Assembly: GCF_000826105.1 (NCBI RefSeq)
Contig: NZ_CCYK01000007.1
Location: 1,798,001-1,862,000 of the forward strand
Reading direction: 5' to 3'
Source of the DNA: Pseudomonas massiliensis
Lineage (GTDB): Bacteria; Pseudomonadota; Gammaproteobacteria; Pseudomonadales; Pseudomonadaceae
Length of the DNA stretch: 64,000 nt
The notes under the pieces are model-generated. The model saw only the letters and a list, made by a program, of their open reading frames with translations, had not been told where the DNA came from and ran no database searches. A program made the translations under genes and the position numbers. This document shows positions 19,380 through 26,683 of this stretch, one piece after another. Every line of letters starts with the position of its first letter. The stretch's first letter is position 1.

Positions 19380-19590
19380 CGAGGCTCCGGGGAGTATTCG
19401 TGCAGATTCACTGTCTGTTATGCAGGGTCGGCTACCTTGTAGAGGGTTGGTACAGCGTCCGTGCGGTGTTAAGGCAGCGTAGCGAGCGAGGCGTTCCCCG
19501 GAACCTGCAATGACCTTGAAATTGATCTCGGCCTGGGCGCATCCCATGCCGTGTAAATACAGCCGTTGATAGCCAGAAGGATCGCCACGG
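19380..19590. promoter_or_regulatory. Divergent control region between idi and crtE
   Basis: This 211-base gap must hold the promoters for idi-crtXYIB (leftward) and crtE (rightward). A weak dyad with ends TACC and GGTA spans 19433-19452 and resembles the spacing of MerR-family operators, but no clear -35/-10 pair could be assigned. Control of pigment genes by light- or stress-responsive MerR/LitR regulators is known in other bacteria; here it is only a suggestion. Confidence 0.5.
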
Positions 19591-20493
19591 ATGACCGCCA
19601 AGCCTCTTGCACTCGTTCAAGCCAGCCCCACTTGCGCCTGGGAATCAAGGCGCCGCGCCGTGGATGCTCACCTCGATGCCCTGTTGCCGCTACCGAACCA
19701 GCAGCAGGAACTGCTCAGCCTGGCCATGCGTGAAAGCGCCGTGGCGCCCGGCAAGCGGGTGCGGCCACTGCTACTGTTGCTGGCGGCCGAAGGCCTGGGT
19801 GAAACCCGTCCGGCCATGCTGGATCTGGCTTGCGCCGTGGAGATGGTGCATGCCGCCTCACTGGTGCTGGATGACCTGCCCTGCATGGACGATGCCCGCC
19901 TGCGGCGGGGGCGACCCACGCTGCACCTGAGCTACGGAGATGACGTGGCCATCCTTGCGGCCATTGGCCTGCTGAGCCAGGCGTTCGGCCTCTTGGCCAG
20001 CGCCGATATCGAGCCCAGCCGGCGTGCCACCCTGGTCGCCGAGCTGTCTCGGGCCGTCGGCAGCCAAGGTTTGGTGAAGGGGCAGTATGAAGACCTGAGA
20101 GAAGGGCGCAAAGCCCGCAGCGTCGAAGCCATTGCCAGAACCAATGAGCTGAAGACCGGTGTGCTGTTCGACGCAGCACTGCAGATGGCCGCCATTGCCG
20201 CGGGTGCGACACCTGAGGTGCGGCAATCCCTTGCCGGCTTTGGGCTGGATCTAGGCCAGGCCTTCCAGCTGATGGACGACCTTCATGACCGTAGTCCTTG
20301 CACCACGGCCACGGGCAAGGATGTGGGCAAAGATGAAGGCAAGGCGACCCTGGTGGCTGTCCTGGGCAGTTCAGGCGTCAGGCACCGGCTGCGCCAGCAC
20401 TTGCGAAGCGCAGAATACCACCTGGCTCGGGTCTATCCACCGGAGCAGCCGATCCGTGTCTTCGTGGATGAACTCTTTTCCCGATTCGGCTAG
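19591..20493 (+). CDS. crtE: Geranylgeranyl diphosphate synthase
   Basis: A 300-residue trans-prenyltransferase that elongates DMAPP/FPP to GGPP, the first committed step of the carotenoid branch. The first aspartate-rich motif is DDLPCMDD at about residues 94-101, with the two extra residues usual for type II GGPP synthases and IspA. The second is DDLHD at 229-233. AAGGA precedes the ATG by about 9 bases. It is transcribed away from idi and ends facing the secreted thioredoxin-like gene. Confidence 0.92.
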   Translation: MTAKPLALVQASPTCAWESRRRAVDAHLDALLPLPNQQQELLSLAMRESAVAPGKRVRPLLLLLAAEGLGETRPAMLDLACAVEMVHAASLVLDDLPCMDDARLRRGRPTLHLSYGDDVAILAAIGLLSQAFGLLASADIEPSRRATLVAELSRAVGSQGLVKGQYEDLREGRKARSVEAIARTNELKTGVLFDAALQMAAIAAGATPEVRQSLAGFGLDLGQAFQLMDDLHDRSPCTTATGKDVGKDEGKATLVAVLGSSGVRHRLRQHLRSAEYHLARVYPPEQPIRVFVDELFSRFG

Positions 20494-20524
20494 CCATGGG
20501 CACCCCGCGATCAAGAATGCGGGC

Positions 20525-20998
20525 TCAAGGCCCAAGACGGTCAAGTGCCTGCCTGAGCTGAACGGCGTCGTCGAAACGGCGCTCTGCTTGCAAGCGGCCG
20601 TTGTCGACCTCCAGCCACTGGACGCCTTCACGCGCGCCCTCGTAGCGCGGCGCCACTCGTCCTTCAATATCCAGAAGGATCCGGTAAGATGCCGAGCGCA
20701 TGGCGGGAATGGCCAAGGCCCGGGCTACCGACGGCATCCGTTCCACATCGGCGATATAAGCCGCGTGCCGAGCTTCGAGAAACCCTTTGGGTGCGTCTTC
20801 CAGGGCTTGGTTGAACAATCGTGCCGAACCCATGCTGCGCGCTACCACTAGAACCCGGGTATCCGGGCCAAGGGTGAAGGGTTGGTCGAACTGATCGAGC
20901 AGTGTCCAGGGGTGTACGGCGTCGCCCGGTTGCATGGCCAGGGCAGGCAGGCTGCTGGATGAAAGCAGCAAGGCGAGCAGGTAGCGAGGGTTGAACAT
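20525..20998 (-). CDS. Secreted thioredoxin-like protein of unknown function
   Basis: A 157-residue protein with a signal peptide (residues 1-21, MFNPRYLLALLLSSSSLPAL then AMA-like end). Its mature region begins QPGDAVHPWTLLDQFDQPFTLGP, which resembles the start of thioredoxin-like (AhpC/TSA, YtfJ-type) folds. No CXXC or peroxidatic cysteine is present, so redox chemistry is doubtful. Pseudomonas databases often label similar proteins FAD/FMN-containing dehydrogenase, which the sequence does not support. The start is uncertain; an ATG at 21046 is upstream in frame but would hide the signal peptide. It lies between crtE (convergent) and csrA. Confidence 0.65.
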   Translation of the reverse strand: MFNPRYLLALLLSSSSLPALAMQPGDAVHPWTLLDQFDQPFTLGPDTRVLVVARSMGSARLFNQALEDAPKGFLEARHAAYIADVERMPSVARALAIPAMRSASYRILLDIEGRVAPRYEGAREGVQWLEVDNGRLQAERRFDDAVQLRQALDRLGP

Positions 20999-21065
20999 GG
21001 GCAAGCCGATGCGGGGGAAAAACCGGCCGGGCGCAACCCGGCACATGGAAACAAGCGCGCCTTTA

Positions 21066-21257
21066 TCAGACTTCAGGTTTCTTGGGGGCAGGGGTGCCTT
21101 CCTGGATGCGCTTGAAGATTTCCTCGCGATGAACCTGCACATCCTTGGGCGCGTCGATGCCGATGCGGACCTGCATTCCCTTCACGCCAAGGATGGTGAT
21201 CTTGATATCGTCATTGATAACGATGCTTTCGCCGACCTTGCGGGTGAGTATCAGCAT
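21066..21257 (-). CDS. csrA: CsrA/Rsm-family RNA-binding regulator
   Basis: A 63-residue CsrA protein. It has the invariant N-terminus [12 protein letters not shown], the [18 protein letters not shown] segment and R44 region used for GGA-motif RNA binding, and a variable tail. It would bind GGA motifs in mRNA leaders and control motility, biofilm and secondary metabolism after transcription. The tail ([11 protein letters not shown]) and residues IVINDDI make it closer to RsmE-like paralogues than to the lysC-linked RsmA; this is a judgement from memory of those sequences. Its own ribosome site AAGGAGC lies 5 bases before the ATG and could serve as an autoregulatory site. Confidence 0.93.
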   Translation of the reverse strand: MLILTRKVGESIVINDDIKITILGVKGMQVRIGIDAPKDVQVHREEIFKRIQEGTPAPKKPEV

Positions 21258-21513
21258 TTAATGCTCCTTGATTCTTGCAAAATATCCGGTCTGAAAATGC
21301 ACAACGGACGTCCTACACTAGAGACGCGGTTTGGCCCTATTAATTCCGTTTTATCCTTCGCCTGTATAAGAAATGGACTACAAGTGATTGAGAAATCGGG
21401 AAGCGAAGTATCGCCTGTAACGACCGCTGCGCCTAGCGTGTCAAGGGCTTGAAAGCATGAAAAGTCGATAAAATCGCATGACCTGACTTCTGACAGCCCT
21501 CGATTCAGGGGAT

Positions 21514-21551
21514 CCGACACGTCGGCCAGGCATGGCTGGCCGGCGTGTCGG
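21514..21551. terminator. Long imperfect hairpin between csrA and the GH15 operon
   Basis: Two 16-base arms (CCGACACGTCGGCCAG and CTGGCCGGCGTGTCGG) with one G-U-tolerated mismatch flank a 6-base loop. It sits just after the stop of the 78-residue gene on the minus strand and upstream of csrA, where it would end the SDR-GH15 operon. No T-run follows on either strand, so it may act as a structural barrier or RNA-stabilising end rather than a classical terminator. Confidence 0.6.
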
Positions 21552-21556
21552 CGGGT

Positions 21557-21793
21557 TCAGGCATCTGTCCTGGCGTTGGCGGCTTCGACGCCAGCGGCAC
21601 TGAGCTTCACCGGAAACACCAGCTTGCCGCTACCTTCTTCAGGGCTATGAATGAGCCCACGGCTACGCAGGTCCTTGATGCACAGTTCCACTTGCTCTGC
21701 GCCGTGGAAGTCCTGGAGGATCTCCGAACCCAGGCCCTTGGGATGGGCATTGAGCAGGCGGGTGAGCACTTCTTTTTCCAATTCGCTTTGCAT
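21557..21793 (-). CDS. Small winged-helix-like protein, unknown function
   Basis: A 78-residue protein with a helical N-terminal half (LEKEVLTRLLNAHPKG) and a segment VELCIKDLRSRGLIHSPEEG that looks like the recognition helix and wing entry of a small winged helix. The ATG has AGAGGAAG upstream and lies 14 bases after the GH15 stop, so it is the third gene of the SDR-GH15 operon. A DNA-binding role is possible but unproven. Confidence 0.6.
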   Translation of the reverse strand: MQSELEKEVLTRLLNAHPKGLGSEILQDFHGAEQVELCIKDLRSRGLIHSPEEGSGKLVFPVKLSAAGVEAANARTDA

Positions 21794-21807
21794 GGTTGCT
21801 TCCTCTT

Positions 21808-23631
21808 TCAGGGTTGCCAGAAACTGCTGTCACCGCTGAGCTTGCGGTCAAGAAAGGTTGCCGCGCTGATCAGCGCCAGATGGCTGAGGGCCTGGGGCGT
21901 ATTGCCAAGGTGTCGGCCGTTACGGTCGAACTCTTCGGCGTACAGGCCAAGGGGATTGGCGTAGCGCAGCAGTTGTTCGAATTCAAGATGAGCCTTGTCC
22001 AGTTCACCAGCGCGTGCCAGACACTCGACGTACCAGAACGAGCAGGCGGTGAACGCACCCTCATCACCCACCAGTCCATCGGTCCCCTCGCGGGTGCGAT
22101 AGCGATACACCATGCCGTCGCGTACCAGGTCCCGCTCGATGACTCTCAGGGTCGCGATCCAGCGCGGGTCCGTGGCGCCTACGAAGCGGAACAGGGGCAT
22201 GAGCAGCATGGCGGCATCCACTTCCCGGCTACCGAGGCGTTGCACGAAATGGCCCGCTTCGTCGTCCCAGAAGTGGGTCCATATGTCGTGGTGAATGGCT
22301 TGGCGAGCACGATCCCACCGTTCGAACGGAGCCGGCAGTGAGCGTTTGTAGGCCAGGCGGATGGCTCGGTCCAGGGCGACCCAGCACATCAGGCGCGAAT
22401 GCAGGAAATGTTGCGGGGCGCCGCGCATTTCCCAGATGCCTACATCGCTTTCCTGCCACTGCTCGCACAATCGGTCAACGACGCGCTGGCAGTTTTCCCA
22501 GCCTTCATGGGAAATCGCCTCCCCGTATTTGTTGGCCAGGTACACAGCGTCGAGCAGCTCACCGTAGATGTCGAGCTGCTTCTGTTCATATGCCTGGTTG
22601 CCGATACGTACCGGACGGGAGGCCAGGTGGCCGGCGAGATGATCCAGCTGCGCTTCCGGCAGGTGCTTCTGACCGGCGATACTGTAGACGATGCGTAGCG
22701 GGGAAGGGTCCTCACTGCAGGCGCTTACCCGTGCGCGAACCCACCGCATGAAGGCATTGGCCTCGTCGCTGAAGCCTAGGCGCATGAACGCATAAACCGT
22801 GAAGGAGGCGTCGCGGATCCAGCAATAGCGGTAATCCCAGTTCCGCTCCCCGCCGGCCAGCTCGGGCAAGCCGAACGTACCGGCGGCCAATATTCCGCCG
22901 TGCTCGCGGGACGTGAGCAGCTTCAACACCAAGGCCGAACGCTCTACCGACTCGCGCCAGCGCCCACGGTAGTTGCTCTTGCGCAACCATTGGCGCCAGA
23001 AGGCCAGCGTCTGCTTGAGCAGTTCCTCGACCCGGCCTGGGTTGACCCGCGCATCGCGCGCATGGCCAAAGACGAACTGCGCATGCTCGCCGGCGCCAAG
23101 GTCGAAGTCAGCGATGGCGGTGTGCTCCTGCAGCAACAGGGGCACGGAGGCCGACAGACTGACGTCGATCTGATCCGGCGCGCTGAACAGCACGCACCCG
23201 TCCGCCAGCCGGGCTCGGGTATCGGCGCGGCTGTAATCGTGACGAACCCTGCAACGCATGCGAATCCGTGCATGCCCCTGCACCACCGTGACCCGACGAA
23301 CCAGAAGCGGTGGCAGGCCGGCATCAGCGACCACAGGCATGAAGTCGGTGACCTCCACCACGGCATCGCGGCTCAGCCAGCGCGTTTGCAGTACATTGCT
23401 GCCGGGTAGGTAGATCTGTAAGCGACGGGCGTCGGGCAGGCGTGGCGCGACCTCGAACATGCCCGCCGCAGGAGTGTCCAGCAAGGCTGCGAAGAGCGAG
23501 GGACTGTCGAACTCTGGCCAGCACATGTAGTCGATGCTGCCGGTGTCTGCGACCAGGGCCAGGGCGCGCATATTGCCTATCACCCCATGGCGCTGGATCG
23601 GTACCTGGGCGGTCTTCTGGTCTTCAGCCAT
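21808..23631 (-). CDS. Glycoside hydrolase family 15 (glucoamylase-like) protein
   Basis: A 607-residue cytoplasmic GH15 enzyme. The N-terminal beta-sandwich domain begins HGVIGNMRALALVADTGSID YMCWPEFDSPSLF-like, and the (alpha/alpha)6 catalytic domain has NWDYRYCWIRDASFTVYAFM. No signal peptide is present. Bacterial members hydrolyse alpha-glucans or trehalose; the exact substrate cannot be read here. Its start overlaps the stop of the SDR gene by 8 bases (ATGGCTGA), so the two are translationally coupled. Glucose released by this enzyme and oxidised by a glucose-dehydrogenase-like SDR would be a logical pair. Confidence 0.88.
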   Translation of the reverse strand: MAEDQKTAQVPIQRHGVIGNMRALALVADTGSIDYMCWPEFDSPSLFAALLDTPAAGMFEVAPRLPDARRLQIYLPGSNVLQTRWLSRDAVVEVTDFMPVVADAGLPPLLVRRVTVVQGHARIRMRCRVRHDYSRADTRARLADGCVLFSAPDQIDVSLSASVPLLLQEHTAIADFDLGAGEHAQFVFGHARDARVNPGRVEELLKQTLAFWRQWLRKSNYRGRWRESVERSALVLKLLTSREHGGILAAGTFGLPELAGGERNWDYRYCWIRDASFTVYAFMRLGFSDEANAFMRWVRARVSACSEDPSPLRIVYSIAGQKHLPEAQLDHLAGHLASRPVRIGNQAYEQKQLDIYGELLDAVYLANKYGEAISHEGWENCQRVVDRLCEQWQESDVGIWEMRGAPQHFLHSRLMCWVALDRAIRLAYKRSLPAPFERWDRARQAIHHDIWTHFWDDEAGHFVQRLGSREVDAAMLLMPLFRFVGATDPRWIATLRVIERDLVRDGMVYRYRTREGTDGLVGDEGAFTACSFWYVECLARAGELDKAHLEFEQLLRYANPLGLYAEEFDRNGRHLGNTPQALSHLALISAATFLDRKLSGDSSFWQP

Positions 23632-24424
23632 TGTCCCGGAACTCCGGATACAGGCTCATGCCCCCGTCGATGAACAGCGTGGTGCCATGCACGTAGTCGG
23701 ACAGGTCGGAGGCGAGCCATACAACAGCGTTGGCCACGTCCTGCGGGTCCCCGATGCGGCCGTAGGGGATCAGCCGAAGCAAGTCTCGCGCGGCCTCGCC
23801 CTGGGTCGCCTGTTCGTTGATGGCCGTACGGATGGCCCCCGGGGCGATACCGTTGACCCGTATGCGCTGTTCACCGACTTCCTGGGCAATACTGCGCATG
23901 AGCAGGTCCACGCCCCCCTTGGAGGCGGCGTAATTGACGTGCCCGGCCCAGGGAATCAACTGATGGACCGAGCTCATATGGATGATCTTGCCATTGGCCC
24001 TGGAAACCCATGGCCGCGGGCCCTGGCGAGCGAATTGCCGCAGCGCGGCGCGGGCGCACAGAAACTGGCCGGTAAGATTGACATCCAGCACGGTGCGCCA
24101 GTCGTCCAGGGTCATGTCGGCAATGGCGGCATCCTTTTGCAGGCCAGAGTTGGCGACCAGGATGTCCAGCGCGCCGAAGGTGTCGATGGCCTCGGCGAAC
24201 ATGGCGTCGACCGCGTCTTCCTGGCTGACGTCAGCTTCGATCGCTACGGCTTGCCCGCCCGCCTCACGAATCTCATTCACCAGTGCTTCGGCGGGTTCGG
24301 CCTGGCTCCGGTAGTTCACCACCACCGCTGCCCCTGCGGCGGCCAGCGCCTTGGCCGAAGCGTAACCGAGGCCGGAGCTGGCGCCGGTGACCAGCGCAAC
24401 TTGTTTCTCGAGTGAAATGTGCAT
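23624..24424 (-). CDS. Short-chain dehydrogenase, glucose 1-dehydrogenase-like
   Basis: A 266-residue classical SDR. The cofactor motif TGASSGLGYA is near residues 13-22, NSGL/NAG-type motif follows VAN, and the catalytic serine-tyrosine-lysine set lies in SSVHQLIPWAGHVNYAASKG (YAASK). Annotations of close relatives as glucose 1-dehydrogenase are plausible, but sugar specificity is not readable. The ATG at 24424 follows GATGAGG at a suitable distance; ATGs at 24439 and a longer frame to 24469 are alternatives. It is the first gene of the SDR-GH15-78-residue operon. Confidence 0.85.
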   Translation of the reverse strand: MHISLEKQVALVTGASSGLGYASAKALAAAGAAVVVNYRSQAEPAEALVNEIREAGGQAVAIEADVSQEDAVDAMFAEAIDTFGALDILVANSGLQKDAAIADMTLDDWRTVLDVNLTGQFLCARAALRQFARQGPRPWVSRANGKIIHMSSVHQLIPWAGHVNYAASKGGVDLLMRSIAQEVGEQRIRVNGIAPGAIRTAINEQATQGEAARDLLRLIPYGRIGDPQDVANAVVWLASDLSDYVHGTTLFIDGGMSLYPEFRDNG

Positions 24425-24543
24425 CGGGTTGAGCCTCATCGCCAGTACTCTTAAAGGGGACTGGCCCACAGGGTGATGAGTTCAGCGGAAACATTTAGCG
24501 TCTCGCCGTTGCCCAACGTAGTGAACCGTCTGGAGGCACGACC

Positions 24544-24714
24544 ATGACCAAGCAATCTCAACGCGAAGACCTTGACCACTCGCCAGGCAACGCCGGCAAG
24601 GTGGGAGAAACCCATAAGCAGCTGAACCAGCAGGGGGAAGCCCCTCGGCCGAGGACCGAAAAGGAAAATGGCAGGGGGGCCAGGCCTGACCAATGCCCCC
24701 CCACCGGCGGCTGA
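24544..24714 (+). CDS. Small hydrophilic, probably disordered protein (56 residues)
   Basis: A 56-codon ORF starting MTKQSQREDLDHSPGNAGKV and ending in CPPTGG. A strong GGAGG ribosome site lies about 7 bases before the ATG, which is why it is called a gene. The composition is rich in Gln, Glu, Lys, Arg, Gly and Pro with no hydrophobic core, as in small stress-related hydrophilic proteins. It is divergent from the SDR gene and convergent with the topoisomerase gene. Function unknown. Confidence 0.65.
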   Translation: MTKQSQREDLDHSPGNAGKVGETHKQLNQQGEAPRPRTEKENGRGARPDQCPPTGG

Positions 24715-24822
24715 TGGGGTGGACCCTAGCCCCGCGAACCCCCGCTCGCGGGAACCCAGAGGCTCGACCACTGGCAGGATAGAAAGCATGGCGGCGCCGT
24801 GAGCCGCCATCGGCCTTCACGC

Positions 24823-25887
24823 TCACACCCCCGCCTTGGTGTTCTCCGCGACTTCCAGCAGGCGTTCCAGGAAGGTAGCCAGGGCCACTTCCTCCAGCCG
24901 CAGGCCCTTGCGTTGCCGGGGCTTGGGTAGCTTAGCGAGCTCCCCCAGGGCGAAACGCTCGAGCACCGCCGGGTGTATATAGCATCGTCGGCAGACCGCC
25001 GGCGTGTTGCCCAACTGCCTGGCTACCTGCTTGACCATCTCCACGATATGGCGCTTGGCTTCCGGCTCCGGCTGCCAGTGCAACTCGCGAAGCATCGACA
25101 GTGCCAGTGCCGAGCCCGCCCAAGTGCGGTAGTCCTTGGCGGTGAAATCGCTGCCATGCAGGCCGCGCAGGTATTCATTCACGTCGTGGGAGCTTACATG
25201 GTGACGCTGGCCATCCTCGTCCAGATACTGGAACAGATGCTGGCCGGGCAAGTCCATGCAGCGCTTGATGATCCGAGCCAGGCGCTTGTCCTTCAGGCTG
25301 ACCTGGTGTTCGACGCCGCTCTTGCCACGGAACTGGAAGGCGATAGCGCTGCCCTTTACCTCCACATGCTCGTTGAGAAGGGTAGTCAGGCCGTAGGACT
25401 GATTATCCCGGGCGTACTGGCTATTGCCGACGCGAATGAGGGTCGCATCCAGCAGCGAGATCACCACCGCCATGACCTTGTTCCGAGACAGGCCCGGGGT
25501 GGCAAGGTGCTCCTCGAGCTGGCGCCGCACCTTGGGTAGCGAGCGTCCGAAGGCCAGCATTCGCGCATATTTGTTTTCGTCGCGCACCTCCCGCCAGCGC
25601 GCGTGGTAGCGATACTGCTTACGCCCCCTGGCATCACGGCCAGTGGCCTGGAGGTGACCGCGAGGGTCCGAGCATATCCATACATCCTGGTAGGCCGGAG
25701 GAATGGCAAGGGCGTTGATGCGCTGGATCTGGTCCGCGTCCTTGATCCGCTCGCCGTCCGGAGTGAAGTAGGCGAACTTTCCGCGCAGCTTGCGTCGGCG
25801 GATACCGGGCTGGCTGTCGTCGACGTAATGCAGGTCGGGGGGCAGATCGGGAATGGCGGGTGCGGCGGTATCCGGCATGGTTGTCAT
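24823..25887 (-). CDS. DNA topoisomerase IB (poxvirus-like)
   Basis: A 354-residue eukaryal/poxvirus-type topoisomerase IB that relaxes supercoils by a transient 3' phosphotyrosyl bond. The catalytic tyrosine is in RRCYIHPAVL (about Y303), and upstream core segments KFAYFTPDGERIKDADQIQR and LIRVGNSQYARDNQSYGLTT are typical. Start codons at 25887 (MTTMPDT) and 25878 (MPDT) are both possible behind GGAAGG; a longer frame to 25953 is unlikely. It is divergent from the response-regulator gene. Bacterial topo IB genes are frequent in Pseudomonas but sporadic elsewhere. Confidence 0.9.
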   Translation of the reverse strand: MTTMPDTAAPAIPDLPPDLHYVDDSQPGIRRRKLRGKFAYFTPDGERIKDADQIQRINALAIPPAYQDVWICSDPRGHLQATGRDARGRKQYRYHARWREVRDENKYARMLAFGRSLPKVRRQLEEHLATPGLSRNKVMAVVISLLDATLIRVGNSQYARDNQSYGLTTLLNEHVEVKGSAIAFQFRGKSGVEHQVSLKDKRLARIIKRCMDLPGQHLFQYLDEDGQRHHVSSHDVNEYLRGLHGSDFTAKDYRTWAGSALALSMLRELHWQPEPEAKRHIVEMVKQVARQLGNTPAVCRRCYIHPAVLERFALGELAKLPKPRQRKGLRLEEVALATFLERLLEVAENTKAGV

Positions 25888-26056
25888 GTCCTTCCAGGGC
25901 TGTGCTATGGACCGCAACCGCGTCGTTATTGCTCCCTGATAGAACTCTTCCACCTTTCCTACAAGCAGCTGGGACCAGTCCTACAGACTCCGCCAGGCGC
26001 AAACCGAATAATCACCGCACCGTCAGGTGATAGGCGGCATTGCCAAGGAGGTCATC

Positions 26057-26683
26057 ATGTACCGGGCTTTGATCGTGGACGATCACCCCTTCATTCGCGC
26101 CAGTGTCGCCCTGCTTCTGGCCCAGGACGACATCGAGATTGCCGGCGAGGCCGACAACGGCCGCCAGGCATTGCAACTGGCCCGTGATCTGCAGCCGGAC
26201 CTGGCCATCGTCGATATCTCCATGCCCTTGCTGGACGGTCTCACGGTGATGCAGCGCCTGCGCAGCCTGGCGCTACCCACCAAGGTGCTGGTGCTCAGCT
26301 CGCTTCCGGCCGAATTCTATTCGCTGCGCTGCATGAAGGCGGGCGCCTGCGGTTTCGTGGCCAAGAACAACGAACTGGGCGAACTGCGCAAGGCCGTGCG
26401 CGCGGTGCGTTCGGGCTACAGCTATTTCCCCAGCGTCACCCTCAGCAGCGTGCGCAAGGCCGATGGCCGACGATCGGAGCGCGAATGCCTGGCTGAACTC
26501 AGCGACCGGGAGATTCTGGTGCTGCACCACCTCGCCAAGGGCTACACCAACCGACTGATTGGCGAGCACCTGGCCCTCAGCGCCAAGACGGTGAGCAGCT
26601 ACAAGTACCGTTTGATGGAAAAGCTGGGCGTGCCCTCGGTGGTAGGCCTGGCGGAAATCGCGAGGAGGCACCAATTGTGTTGA
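26057..26683 (+). CDS. LuxR/NarL-family response regulator
   Basis: A 208-residue two-component regulator with an N-terminal receiver (phospho-acceptor D53 in VDISMP, acidic pocket VDDHP) and C-terminal LuxR helix-turn-helix (LSDREILVLHHLAKGYTNRL, then LSAKTVSSYKYRLMEKLGV). A perfect AAGGAGG lies 5 bases upstream of the ATG. Its last codons overlap the start of the hybrid kinase gene by 7 bases, so the two form a cognate pair of the EvgA/EvgS or BvgA/BvgS type. Confidence 0.92.
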   Translation: MYRALIVDDHPFIRASVALLLAQDDIEIAGEADNGRQALQLARDLQPDLAIVDISMPLLDGLTVMQRLRSLALPTKVLVLSSLPAEFYSLRCMKAGACGFVAKNNELGELRKAVRAVRSGYSYFPSVTLSSVRKADGRRSERECLAELSDREILVLHHLAKGYTNRLIGEHLALSAKTVSSYKYRLMEKLGVPSVVGLAEIARRHQLC

